Assembly (NCBI RefSeq): GCF_002865645.1
Contig: NW_020194674.1
Location: 1-64,000 of the forward strand
DNA: 64,000 bases
Reading direction: 5' to 3'
DNA from: Hyaloscypha bicolor E
Lineage: Eukaryota; Ascomycota; Leotiomycetes; Helotiales; Hyaloscyphaceae
Shown: one piece after another, positions 21,818-31,700 of the stretch
How positions within the stretch are numbered: position 1 is the first letter of the stretch
Layout of the letters: every line of letters begins with the position of its first letter
Position numbers and translations under genes: made by a program
The notes under the pieces: generated by a model
Seen by the model: the letters and a program-made list of their open reading frames with translations, nothing else
Database searches by the model: none
What the model was told of the DNA's origin: nothing

Positions 21818-23332
21818 TCAAGCTACACCTGCAGCAGCAAAACTCAACAGAGAGCCAGCAGTCAATCCAGCTACAAGATTGACAGCCATGAATCCACCCG
21901 CTGCCTCGCGTTCTCCGTCTTCAATGTACTCGCCTGCGCCCATCATGCAGGAGCTGCTGAGCCAGCCGTTCGTGCCGCCGAAACCGAGCTGTACGACGAA
22001 CAGGTAGAAGGCATCGCTGTTGATCTTCGCACCGCGGCCTTGGATGTTGCAGAGCAGATACAGGGGGAGGAAACCAATGCGGAGGATTGCCAGGATGAAG
22101 AGCACGACGGGTCGGTGGCGCATGGAGAAGGGAAGGAGGGTGACGAGTCGACCCATGAGATCACCCAGGTTCCAAACCAAGAAGCCAAGGGGGATGAAGG
22201 CCGCTGAGCGGAAGAGTCGAGGTGCGCGGTCCTCGGGGAGCACGGAGACGATCTTTTGCGTGAAGACGGGGAAGAACATTGTTACTGTGAAACAGAGGAA
22301 GACGGATGCTGCGAGCCAGTGGAGCTTCTTGTATAATGTCCACATGCTGACTACCTTTCGTTTCGCCTGCTCTGCCTCCTCAATGCTGGTGATTGAGGTC
22401 ATCATCTGGCTCTCAAGAATGCGGTTATGCTTTCGAATGAGAGGAATGACGGCGAAGAGGCAAATGACGCTGATTGCAGTGGCGGTCAGGAAGTATATGA
22501 AAGCCGAGGTTGTATTCTCATGATTCATAACCGCATCTTCCTCCGTGGCATTCGCCCAACGATCTGGAGCCGGAACTGCTAAGACTGACAGAATCTGGGC
22601 AACAGACGGGAGTACACCAGCTACGGCTTGTCCTGTCATGATCGCCTGAATGTATTCCGGTCTGCCAAAGCTCGACGCGAAAGCAAAAGCACCATTCTGG
22701 CAGAGCCCAGTTGCGATAGACGTAGAGAACACCATGATCAAGGTGAATACCAAGTACCCAGTCGAAGATACCATTCGGAAGTATGAGGTCGAGACGGACA
22801 GAAGACTGAACACAATGATGTTTATGCCGAGGGAAGAGAGGATTCGCTTCGGGTAGGAAGCTTTCGATTGCAGCTGGGCGAGAATGAGCATCGAGCTGAG
22901 GTTTGTGACACAGCCGACTGAGATGATCGCGGACTGGAAGTGGGCGAGGATGTTCTCGTTGTCTCGGAATCGAGTTTGAAAGTAGGGCGCTGCTGCTAGG
23001 AACATGTTCCTGTGCGAAGGTCAGAGTTGGAATCTTTCCTCAAGGACTTCGGCCACCTACCAGGCCCAAAGCATAGCAATTCCCAACAGCAAGAAGATGC
23101 AGTACTCGAACCACGAGAATGGCTCCCCGTCGTCCTTCTTGTCCTGCTCAGTATCGCTGTCCTGACTCTCCCGATGATCCGGCATGAAGAGGACCGGTCG
23201 GTGGACATCCTCTTCGATCGTACTGGCATCGCTGAGAGGCTCGTAGTTCTGCTCGGCATCCTTGTTGAACATCGCGCGGACGCGGTCGAGGGTGGTTCTG
23301 GACTCCATGGTAGCGACAGGATGACCACGCAT
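21818..23332 (-). CDS. Equilibrative nucleoside transporter (ENT/SLC29, Fun26-like)
   Basis: Two exons, 23332-23061 and 23009-21818, over a 51-nt intron (GTAGGT to GCACAG); 487 aa. An acidic cytosolic N-terminus of about 75 residues precedes FSWFEYCIFLLLGIAMLWAW-N, the family TM1 pattern. NGAFAFASSFGRPEYIQAIM corresponds to the conserved TM4-5 region, and FLVWNLGDLMGRLVTLLPF carries the ENT signature GDxxGR. GFGGTNGWLSSSCMMGAGEY and VAGLTAGSLLSFA form the last helices. Eleven membrane helices are expected. Fungal members such as Fun26 act at the vacuole; whether this one is vacuolar or plasma-membrane cannot be decided. A second in-frame ATG lies eight codons downstream. Confidence 0.93.
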
Positions 23333-24313
23333 AGAAGTCGTGCTATCGTTGTTGCATTGATGGTAGAGAAAGGAAGAGTTACAGCAAGTAGAATAAGGGT
23401 TGAAGAGTTTTCATTAGAAGGCGTGGTGAATACAGCCTGCCTGATTCACCTGGATGACTTGACGTTGTTGATCCAAGCCGTGTCTCGGACGGATTAACTG
23501 CATTCCGTGACCACGTGATATTGCATTTGTTCCACTTCCGTCTGCCCTTGCAAATATCTTCAATGCATCGAATCGACTCCTCCTTGCCTCAAAACCCGCA
23601 CCTGCAAGGATCATTATAGACTCACTAGCGGGCCGCTCTCTCTCATACAAATTGTGGTGGTGAAGAGTGACCGCGTAACATGACTGAAATTCGATGCGAT
23701 GCAAGTATGTTATGCATTGTTCTACCCGCAACAAAAGTTCAGACACGATGAGTAGACATCAGAGAAAATTATTCCCTCTTTTTTGAGATACCCTTGATCA
23801 GAAAAGGGCAGGATGTGGTTGATATTCGACCTCCGCCATTGATTCGTCGCCCTGGCCATCGAGGCGCATAAAAATCGAGGGGTAAGAATCCTCGAAGGGA
23901 ACAACCCTCGACAGGCCGAGCTGGCACCATCGAACCCGCATCTGGTTCTGTGAAGGGTCCATAATCGAGCGGATGCATCTCAGTGTTTGTTTACAGCGTG
24001 CGCAGAAATCTAGGGTCGATTCTACCAGCTTTAGGGACTGCGGAATCAGGGCAAGTCTTCCCTGGGGTTCGCCCAGAGCTTACGGAAGGCCTCCTTCGAT
24101 ACATGCCAAGAATAATCAGAAGGCTAACTCAGATGAGCATAGTTGTTCCAACCGAGTTCAGTGAGATTTTAGGATCGTCGGTAAGACGACGAACAACATC
24201 GACAGGAAACGCAAGACACAGGTCGCTCCAAGTACTCTCACGTACCCTTTTCGATCAGGTCAAATAAATAAGTCGCCCCGTTTTCAAGCTTGCTTTTGAA
24301 CCACATTTCCGAC
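23333..24313. promoter_or_regulatory. Divergent region between ENT gene and UGT gene
   Basis: About 980 bp between opposite starts, so it should hold both promoters. Frames here are short and without pattern. No specific site recognised. Confidence 0.5.
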
Positions 24314-25651
24314 ATGGATTCGATGAAGGCTCATGTGGTAATGGGCGCTTTGCCTTTCGTCAGCCATTTTACTCCTATGAGAACCATTGCTCAACACCTC
24401 GTGGCTCTTGGATACCAAGTAACTTTTATCACTGCCGGACTTTTTCGACAAAGTATTGAAGGTATCGGAGCAACTTGCTTTGTACCAGCAGAGTGGGAAG
24501 ATTTTGAGGAATCCTCAATGTCAAAGTCCGCTCAGAAAATACCATCGACCGGTCTAGTCCCAGGTGTGAATTTTATGGCCACAAGATGGTTTATGAATGC
24601 CATTCCACTTCAATTCAAGGCTGTGCAGGAGATACTCGCATCAAGCCTTGCCGAGAACCCAAGCAGGCCAGTGGTTCTGCTCCCAGAGTCGAGCTTTTTG
24701 GTCAGCCTTCCCATCCTTCTTGATGCCCCCGGATTCCGCCCAAAAGGGGTGATCAGTGTTGGAAATATCCCAATCTTGGATGTGAACCCTGACACACCTC
24801 CTCCCTCGTCTGGATTACGACCAGATTCATCTCCAGAAGGTCGGAAACGAAATGAAGACATGAACAGAGCCTACCTCGAAGCAACAGCCGTCCTACGCGC
24901 AGAACTTAACACGATCCTACGAGGGCTCGGGGCCAAAGAGACGGACCAATATCGACAAAATGCCGTGCTGAAACTTTCGACTCTCTTCCTGCAACTTTGC
25001 CCCCCGTCTCTTGAGTATCCTCGAAGGGACGCTCCAGAGACTCTTCGCTTCACTGGAGGACTTCCCAGACCCAGCAAGCAAAGTCATCCATCCGAACTTC
25101 CACACTGGTGGAGCAGCGTTGTCAACAAAGGAAAGACTCACATCGTGGCCGTCTCACAAGGAACCATAGCGACGAAGCCCGAGGCCCTTATCATCCCCAC
25201 GCTTGAAGCACTAAAAGACGAGAACGACATCCTCGTCATCGCCGCCCTCGGAAAACGCGACGCAACTCTCCCAGCAGAATACACCGTCCCCAAGAACGCC
25301 CGTGTGGCAGACTGGATCCCGTTCGACTCCCTCCTTCCCCTCTGCGACGTCTTCATCACGAACGGCGGCTACGGAAGTTTCCAAAATGCAGTTGCAAACG
25401 GCATCCCACTGGTAATCGCACCCCCATTCTTTGCAGACAAGAGAGATATCGCAGCGCGTGTAGAATGGTCTGGCATTGGCATCAACCTTGGAACTGGAAC
25501 GCCAACTCCTGAGGCGTTGAAGGATGCCGTGCTTGAGGTTTTTAGGGATGGGAAGTATAGGGAGAGGGTGGCGGAGGTTAAGAGGGAGATTGAGTGTTAT
25601 GATCCTATGGCGATTATTGCGGGTGCTATTGATGAGGTTGCCAACTCATGA
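24314..25651 (+). CDS. UDP-glycosyltransferase (GT1, MGT-like)
   Basis: Single exon; 445 aa from the ATG at 24314 (frame open eight codons further upstream without ATG). The N-terminal acceptor domain starts HVVMGALPFVSHFTPMRTIA and includes LGYQVTFITAG. The C-terminal donor domain contains VAVSQGTIATKPEALIIPTL, ARVADWIPFDSLLPLCDVFI, the PSPG-like TNGGYGSFQNAVANGIPLV and IAPPFFADKRDIAARVEWSG. This is the soluble single-domain type often called MGT or macrolide/sterol-independent UGT. It transfers a sugar from a UDP-sugar to a small acceptor; the acceptor cannot be told. No biosynthetic backbone gene lies nearby, so a detoxification or xenobiotic role is as likely as secondary metabolism. Confidence 0.9.
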   Translation: MDSMKAHVVMGALPFVSHFTPMRTIAQHLVALGYQVTFITAGLFRQSIEGIGATCFVPAEWEDFEESSMSKSAQKIPSTGLVPGVNFMATRWFMNAIPLQFKAVQEILASSLAENPSRPVVLLPESSFLVSLPILLDAPGFRPKGVISVGNIPILDVNPDTPPPSSGLRPDSSPEGRKRNEDMNRAYLEATAVLRAELNTILRGLGAKETDQYRQNAVLKLSTLFLQLCPPSLEYPRRDAPETLRFTGGLPRPSKQSHPSELPHWWSSVVNKGKTHIVAVSQGTIATKPEALIIPTLEALKDENDILVIAALGKRDATLPAEYTVPKNARVADWIPFDSLLPLCDVFITNGGYGSFQNAVANGIPLVIAPPFFADKRDIAARVEWSGIGINLGTGTPTPEALKDAVLEVFRDGKYRERVAEVKREIECYDPMAIIAGAIDEVANS

Positions 25652-26538
25652 GATGGAGCGGATGGGACGCAAGAAATCGCAATCTTCTCTGTCTTTGATA
25701 ATTACTCTACACGCCTTATTTACTTTGCGATCCGATCACGGCACACGCCCCTAATGTCGGCCGACTCGGGGAATTTTGGAAGCCACCGAATTGACTCGGG
25801 TCCGTATTCCAGGGGTTGTATCTCAAATCACTGCCCTCTTCACACTTGGTCTTTTTGGCCCCCCATCTCCTCAACTTCTTAACGTCCTTGCCATGAATAC
25901 GAGTCGTGGGTTATTTTTGGAACAACTGATTTCCAAAACGATGCGGACCTTTTCTTCCACGCTTTTCATCTTGAATTTTTGAGAAAGGCTGCGTGTGCCA
26001 GTGCCACTGGTATCAGCCCTAAATTCCGAGATGCTGATCTTGCAAGTTCCGACGCAAACGCAACGCCTTTGCCCCTTCATCTCCACCTGCGGATGTCACC
26101 ACAGGCTGCAGGAAAGGTGGGGCCCCCATGACTCCTTTGTGATGATTAATTTCATCTCTCGTCAGCCCCGAGTTACGGCCTATGACAGACCTTGCTTCCC
26201 TCTGGGACTTGACCGAGTTGCAAGGGCTTGTTTTGGGTGCAGGGGCGGCCCGCGGCCCGTTGTGGAAGCAATTGTGCGCCACAATAACTGGGACGAATCC
26301 GAAGAACCTATGAAAGGAGAGAGAAGTGATAACCCCGGACTATGCCACTGAAAACGGGTCGCGAAGCGGTGGGACAACACCTTGGCCCCCAATGTGATGG
26401 CAGGAGACTTCCAGATAAATACAAATCCGTGTCGCCCGTCTTTCTTCTCTGTTTCTTCGTGTTTTTTTTTTAACGTTTCTTCGAATACCCTGTTGCGCGT
26501 TCTTTGCTGTCTGAATAGCTTCACTTTTCGAAGCAACG
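25652..26538. other. Intergenic upstream of the 818-aa membrane protein
   Basis: About 890 bp. A T-rich leader with a run of ten T at about 26461 precedes the next ATG. No gene supported. Confidence 0.5.
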
Positions 26539-28995
26539 ATGGACAAATACGATATCCCCCGGAAGCCCGTTGCCACCGTTACAGACGGCACTGCCGTGCC
26601 TTCAAGCAGCGGCGGGGCGTCTGTGGTTCCCGGGGCCGAGTCCACCAAAGCAGGGAAGCAAGAATGGTGGAATAGGAAGATCGAGACTGCCCAAGATCGG
26701 ATCAAGAAGGATCTAACAAAGGAGTTCAGTGGGAAGAAGGGCTTTGATGGGCACCGGTTCTACAGACCCCACAAGGAAGAACCAACTCCCTCGCCGTTCG
26801 ACAGTGCTGCAATTCTGGAATCGGATGAGAAGGGAAGATATATCTACCGCAACCAGCTTGGCCAGACATATCATAAGTACGACGATGTCGCAACGTATCT
26901 CAGTCCAACAAACTTCATTCCAAGACGGCTATTGGTTCAAGCAACCACGGATGTCTTCCAGAACCAGATGAAAACAGGTGATTGGCGCCGGACCACGATC
27001 AAAGGATCAGTACCTTTCGTGCTGAAGGTAGCAGAATGGGCTCTACGGCCATCGAATCCGGATGAGAATGGGAAAACGCCAATCTTCGGAATCATCTTGA
27101 CCTTCCTGAGGATTCTCCTCGTTGCGTTCCCGCTTCAGATCATGCTCGTGTTGCCGACTACTGCTTCCTGGGACAATGGAGAAATCAAGGACAACTATAC
27201 GGATTTTCCGGGGTATCACTGGAAATGGCCGAAATACGCAATCAACCCACTCGACATGAAGCCTGATGAAGCCTCCTTGGAAATGCTTACCAAGAAGAGT
27301 ATCTCATCCAGGAAACGACTTCTTCGCCCTCGACAGTTGATCATTTTGAAAGATGGCGAATGGGCACTTGATCCCAACCCCGCCAAAGACATCTCCTACC
27401 TCTTCATCAGCTACACAAATCTCCATTTCAACACCGACAACTCCGAAGAAGGACGACATATGGTCGAAAAGATGGCCGAATTCGCAACGCTCAAAGCTGG
27501 GAAGACGGCATACTGGCTCGACTACAGATGCCGCGCCCCAAAAGACCAACAAGAGCTCCTTGATGCCGATGTCTACCGCATGTGCGACGTGATCCGCGGT
27601 TCCTACCAAGTCGTCGTGATGCTCAAAGCCAACACGCCAGAACTGAAAATGGAATGGGGATCTCGTATGTGGACATTACCTGAAGCGCTCCTTGCCCCAG
27701 GCGACGGCGTCTACTTCTGCACTCCCACAAATCCTAGCTCAGACGACTACTCCGTTTACTCGATGCGCAAAGTCGAGATGACCGGCTCAGTCTGGGAAGA
27801 CCCCGACACCGAAGGTGACGATGGTGGTCCTACCAGATTGCTCGCAGAGCACTTCACCGGCCTCCTCACCCTCTCCCGCCTCGAAATCCTCTCAAACAGC
27901 ATCGCCGCTCTCGGAAACCGGTTCCCCGCAAAATACGTCCCCTACTCGAAATCCGACATCGCGTACGCACTCATGGGGCTTTTGAACTACCGAATTGAAA
28001 AGGCAGAGTCCGACACGCTGTTCCAATCCATCGCCCGCTTGTCACTCGCAAATGATTCAGACCATTTGATTGAGCGCATGATCTGTCTCTTCCCCGATCC
28101 ACACAACACGTCCGCCTCAGCCTTCCAGAAACTCGCCGAGCCAGACCTCTTCCAAACGCATCTCTGGGATATCACACCAGAATGCCAAGTCGTCGGCGTC
28201 GCAGACGAAGACAACACCGTTATGATCGACAACTGTCGCGCCCTCTCCATCCGCTGGAAGAACTTCCCCCGCATGGCAGTAGTCCGACACTACGGCTTCA
28301 AGAAACTCCTCGCTGAGCTCTTCGTCGCCTCGGGAGCATGGTGGTTCCTATTCGGCTTCAACCTCACCATAACCTACGCGCCATTCTACGCCTTCCCATC
28401 CACACTCTCTGGCACCAAGCTCCTCCTCGCGCTGGAGATCCTCGTCGGAGGCTTCTTCGGCGTAGGCGTGCTGCTCAGTTTCTGTGGTCCGTTTTCGGTG
28501 CGGAGATTATATGGCGGCCAGGTGTTGCAGAGTAGTCCGAATTTGATCGGATTTGAAGGCGTGCTCCCGTTGAAGAAGTTGGAGCCGCTCATCTTTGGGA
28601 ACAATAACGGGAGGTTGACGTATTCTCCCTCGTCCACGCCGTTCAGCTATCACTACCGCGACTCGCGCGAGCGCGTCGGGCTGGAGCCTGCTTGGATCAC
28701 GAACTCCATCTCCAACCCTGCTCTCCTCACCGAAATTCGGGACAAGCTGCCGGAAGGACATAAGTTATTTACGTTGGTTGATACGGGGAGTCTATCGGTT
28801 TGCGTGTTCTCGGCGGAAAGACCGCCGACGGTGGCGCTGCTTGCGGGCAGAGAGGGAGGGATGTTGAGGGCAGTGCTGTGTAGTTGGCGTTTTGGCAATG
28901 ATTGTTTGGTTAAGGAGAGTGTGGTGCGGATGCCGAGTGATGTTTTCGAGGCGGCAAGTGCTAAGAGCTGGCTCAAAGTGTGCTTGGGAAATTAA
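26539..28995 (+). CDS. Large membrane protein with a degenerate HET-like core
   Basis: Single exon, 818 aa; ATG at 26539 after AAGCAACG. Predicted helices by eye: about residues 184-206 (FGIILTFLRILLVAFPLQIM), 596-617 (LFVASGAWWFLFGFNLTITY) and 632-655 (LLLALEILVGGFFGVGVLLS). Between the first and second lie sequence blocks in the order of a HET domain: YLFISYTNLHF (near 287), TAYWLDYRCRAPKDQQELLD (near 324) followed by MCDVIRGSYQVVVML, GSRMWTLPEALLAPG (near 374) and KSDIAYALMGLL (near 472). These match HET motifs SYxWG, WIDxxCIxQ...IYxxAxxVxVWL, RxWTxQE and DxxYALLG with several substitutions. I infer a membrane-anchored HET relative. Homologues annotated only as hypothetical are expected in other fungi; no function is known. 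Confidence 0.8.
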   Translation: MDKYDIPRKPVATVTDGTAVPSSSGGASVVPGAESTKAGKQEWWNRKIETAQDRIKKDLTKEFSGKKGFDGHRFYRPHKEEPTPSPFDSAAILESDEKGRYIYRNQLGQTYHKYDDVATYLSPTNFIPRRLLVQATTDVFQNQMKTGDWRRTTIKGSVPFVLKVAEWALRPSNPDENGKTPIFGIILTFLRILLVAFPLQIMLVLPTTASWDNGEIKDNYTDFPGYHWKWPKYAINPLDMKPDEASLEMLTKKSISSRKRLLRPRQLIILKDGEWALDPNPAKDISYLFISYTNLHFNTDNSEEGRHMVEKMAEFATLKAGKTAYWLDYRCRAPKDQQELLDADVYRMCDVIRGSYQVVVMLKANTPELKMEWGSRMWTLPEALLAPGDGVYFCTPTNPSSDDYSVYSMRKVEMTGSVWEDPDTEGDDGGPTRLLAEHFTGLLTLSRLEILSNSIAALGNRFPAKYVPYSKSDIAYALMGLLNYRIEKAESDTLFQSIARLSLANDSDHLIERMICLFPDPHNTSASAFQKLAEPDLFQTHLWDITPECQVVGVADEDNTVMIDNCRALSIRWKNFPRMAVVRHYGFKKLLAELFVASGAWWFLFGFNLTITYAPFYAFPSTLSGTKLLLALEILVGGFFGVGVLLSFCGPFSVRRLYGGQVLQSSPNLIGFEGVLPLKKLEPLIFGNNNGRLTYSPSSTPFSYHYRDSRERVGLEPAWITNSISNPALLTEIRDKLPEGHKLFTLVDTGSLSVCVFSAERPPTVALLAGREGGMLRAVLCSWRFGNDCLVKESVVRMPSDVFEAASAKSWLKVCLGN

Positions 28996-29405
28996 TGTAC
29001 TGCATGTTGTGGGTCATTTTGAATGGTGTTGTGAGAGATATTTTGGGACATCCAGGTCGTGAATTTGCAATTGTTCGAGGAACTGCGGAATATTTCGGTT
29101 GCTGTTGGGTCCATGTACCAGATTCTAATGGAACATCTTCTTAAGTGAAAGGGCGGCAGTCTTGGAGTATTCAAATCATTATCTACCCAATATACCAGGT
29201 TGTCGTGGTAAAATGAAACTGGAACAGTTGAATAATCAAGGGGTCATTGTCCGAGATAACTTAGAATTTTGAGTCAAGATCTGAATTGTGTTATTTCGAG
29301 TACGCCATTTCTATGCACCCCTTTTTAATGTACCGCCCATGCCATGAACAATCAGACTTCCTCCAACGCCTCGCTATGCTCAATCTCCTCACCCCTTATG
29401 TACAT
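28996..29405. other. Intergenic between convergent genes
   Basis: About 410 bp with one GGTCATTGTCCG word near 29243, reminiscent of the block A motif; otherwise featureless. Confidence 0.5.
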
Positions 29406-30812
29406 TCATGCCTCACTCAGAATAGTGGTATCAACCCCTCTCTCCTCCAACTGCTCCTGGCTGACCCACCCCTTCTCCCAAACAAAATCCAGCACACCAC
29501 CCGCCGTCTCAAACGCCCCATTCTTCACCAAAGTCCTCGGATCCAACCTCGTCTTCAACTCCTTAGTCTGGTTCTTGAACTCCGTCAACTCCTTCTGATC
29601 GACGCCGTGCTCCTTGAACGATCGTTCGAGGTGGTGTAGCAGGTAGCGAATCCAGAGGACATTGGTGTAGGGGATGTATTCGGACCAGACATTGCCATTC
29701 TTGGATTGATCGGGCTCCAGCGTGTAAAACGCGGCCATCTTACGTTCGCCAGTGAGGAGGTGGGTGCGCATACGGCGGTAGTTATCGAATTGAATTTTAT
29801 CGCCGCCGGTAGCTGTGCTTTTAAAGAGGCCAGGATCGGTTTCAAGATTGTTGAATACGATTTCGCCGCTTGAAAGCTTTGCACGAGATAAGCCGTAGTC
29901 GATGATTGTGATCTCGAGACCGGAGAAGCCGAACTTGAGGTTTCCGTGATTGTTGGGGTTGATGGAGGCGAAATTGCCTTTCTGGATGACGCAGATATTG
30001 CTGTTATGAAGATCGCGATGCTGTGGAGAATGAGCAACGGTTGAACGGAGTGGAAGAGAAGGGAACGAGTATAAACATACCTCGAACTCGTGGGTTGCTT
30101 CAGCTCGCGAGAGAGCAATGACAACGCCTAGCAGAACATCCCAGACTTGCTCAATCTGCTTCATTGGTTCATCATTCAGTTCCCTGCCAGCGTCGCCGAG
30201 TTCAATGACAAGGAAGGTAGATGTGGGTCCGAAGACATCGGGGTCGGGAAACATGGATTCTTCGTATTTTTCCTCCCAGGCATCCCAAGCTTGCTTGATT
30301 TGAGGAACTGGTTTGCCTCGGATGAGGTGAGCGTCCTTGTATAAGACGAAGCCAGGGAGTTCTGTAAGTTGATTCATGATGCGCAATTCAGAGACAACAT
30401 CCTCAACGGCACAGGCTGTTCGACTCTCGAGTGATTCTGGATTTGTTGAGACCTTGATTTCCATTACTTTGAGGATTGAAGTGCCCCCAGAATTGGTAGC
30501 ACGGTATACCTCTGCATAGGAGGCCTTGGCAATCTTCTCGAGGGTTGTGTCCGAGGTGGAAAGGACAGTCCCCCAAGATTTTGGGGAGAGATGGAGGAGG
30601 TTGAGGAGTGGGAGGAGTTCGGGCTCGGGCTTGGACGAGACTTTGGCTGTGTCCACTAGGACGAGAGCACCGAGATTGGTCGAAAGCTCTCCGAGGGGGT
30701 CGCGGAGGGTAGGAGGAGCTGGGACGGAAGCGGGGGCGGCGATGGGAGACCGGCCGAAAATGGCGGCGGAGGCGGTGGATCTTTTCGTCCCATACTTCCG
30801 GAGGGGAGGCAT
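29406..30812 (-). CDS. Compact haspin-like protein kinase
   Basis: Two exons, 30812-30081 and 30020-29406, over a stop-free 60-nt intron (GTATGT to CCACAG); 448 aa. The N-terminus is short (RKYGTKRSTASAAIFG). The kinase starts at about residue 90: LEKIAKASYAEVYRATNSGG with lysine in TSILKVMEI, then DVVSELRIMNQL, STFLVIELGDAGREL, the catalytic HRDLHNSNICVI (from residue 245) and IIDYGLSRAKL in place of DFG. The YRRMRTHLLTGER and YTNVLWIRYLLHHLERSF blocks fit the haspin C-lobe. Haspin phosphorylates H3 Thr3 to recruit the chromosomal passenger complex. Fungi often carry additional diverged haspin-like genes, so orthology to Alk1/Hrk1 is likely but not certain. Much shorter than yeast Alk1. Confidence 0.88.
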   Translation of the reverse strand: MPPLRKYGTKRSTASAAIFGRSPIAAPASVPAPPTLRDPLGELSTNLGALVLVDTAKVSSKPEPELLPLLNLLHLSPKSWGTVLSTSDTTLEKIAKASYAEVYRATNSGGTSILKVMEIKVSTNPESLESRTACAVEDVVSELRIMNQLTELPGFVLYKDAHLIRGKPVPQIKQAWDAWEEKYEESMFPDPDVFGPTSTFLVIELGDAGRELNDEPMKQIEQVWDVLLGVVIALSRAEATHEFEVCLYSFPSLPLRSTVAHSPQHRDLHNSNICVIQKGNFASINPNNHGNLKFGFSGLEITIIDYGLSRAKLSSGEIVFNNLETDPGLFKSTATGGDKIQFDNYRRMRTHLLTGERKMAAFYTLEPDQSKNGNVWSEYIPYTNVLWIRYLLHHLERSFKEHGVDQKELTEFKNQTKELKTRLDPRTLVKNGAFETAGGVLDFVWEKGWVSQEQLEERGVDTTILSEA

Positions 30813-31700
30813 GGGAGGCGAAGGTGGTGGTGTGTCTCTATTATCCGTTAGAAATGCTTATAGCAATAGACAGCGGACGAAAAAGAAAGACAGAATTGTC
30901 AGGCAACGTTCAAGTGTGTCTTGAACATCCGACGTAAGAAAAGTGTGTTGTAGAATGAATAAGGCAAGTGCTGAGTGTGGGGACGAAAGGAGCATTGGAT
31001 ATCAGGAGAAGACTACATGCCCGACTTTCGTCTGAACTAGAGATGTGCCCGCATTGGACGAAACGGGAGGATATTGAGCGTTGGAGCCACTTGGAATAAA
31101 CAGGACAATTATGTAACTTCACAAGTGACTTTGTGCCTTGCAAATTCACTCTAGGTTGCAGACTTCGCGCCGCTTTTGGAGTGAGAAAAAGGGGCGAAAA
31201 TGGCGTGCAATGAGATCTGAAAGACCTAAAGATACCAGCTAGATCTGGTCGATTGACTGATGGAAGGGGCCAAAGGGAGATGGATGTGCCTGAGAGAAAA
31301 AGAGTCCATACCGGTCGAGGAGAGGCCTGAGGGAACTGTCGGTGCTGTGAACAGTCAGAGGAACTCACTCCCAGGCGATTCTGAGGTGGAGATAAACGTA
31401 CCTGGACGTTTCAATGTCCTCGTCTTCCTGGCACAGTGAACAGCAAGAGCAAAGCCCCTTAAGGGCAGGAACGATGCTTGTCAACATCTCAATGTGGCCC
31501 GAGCGCGTTGTCTGGGAGACGAAAGTCGGAGTTGAAGGAAGGAACCACCGGTGCTGGCTCCTCGAGATCTCAGCTAGGCCCAAATCTGCTAGCCTTCGTG
31601 CTAGCGCCAATCAGTCAATTTGCCCTCCACCTCAATCTTCAGCAACTTAAGAACAATCACACAACTGTCAACTCCCACTTGACTTGTGCATCTCACCAAG
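30813..31700. promoter_or_regulatory. Divergent region between haspin-like and CCDC47 genes
   Basis: About 890 bp between opposite starts. Minus-strand frames at 30910-31368 and 31365-31610 are Ser/Arg/Leu-rich and without conserved pattern; I regard them as chance frames in promoter or 5' UTR sequence. Confidence 0.5.

Noticed and set aside
24314..25651. Secondary-metabolite cluster around the glycosyltransferase
   Set aside because: No backbone enzyme, P450 or cluster regulator nearby; the neighbours are a transporter of nucleosides and a HET-like protein.
30910..31610. Minus-strand frames between the haspin-like and CCDC47 genes
   Set aside because: Ser/Arg/Leu-rich with no conserved text; consistent with promoter sequence.
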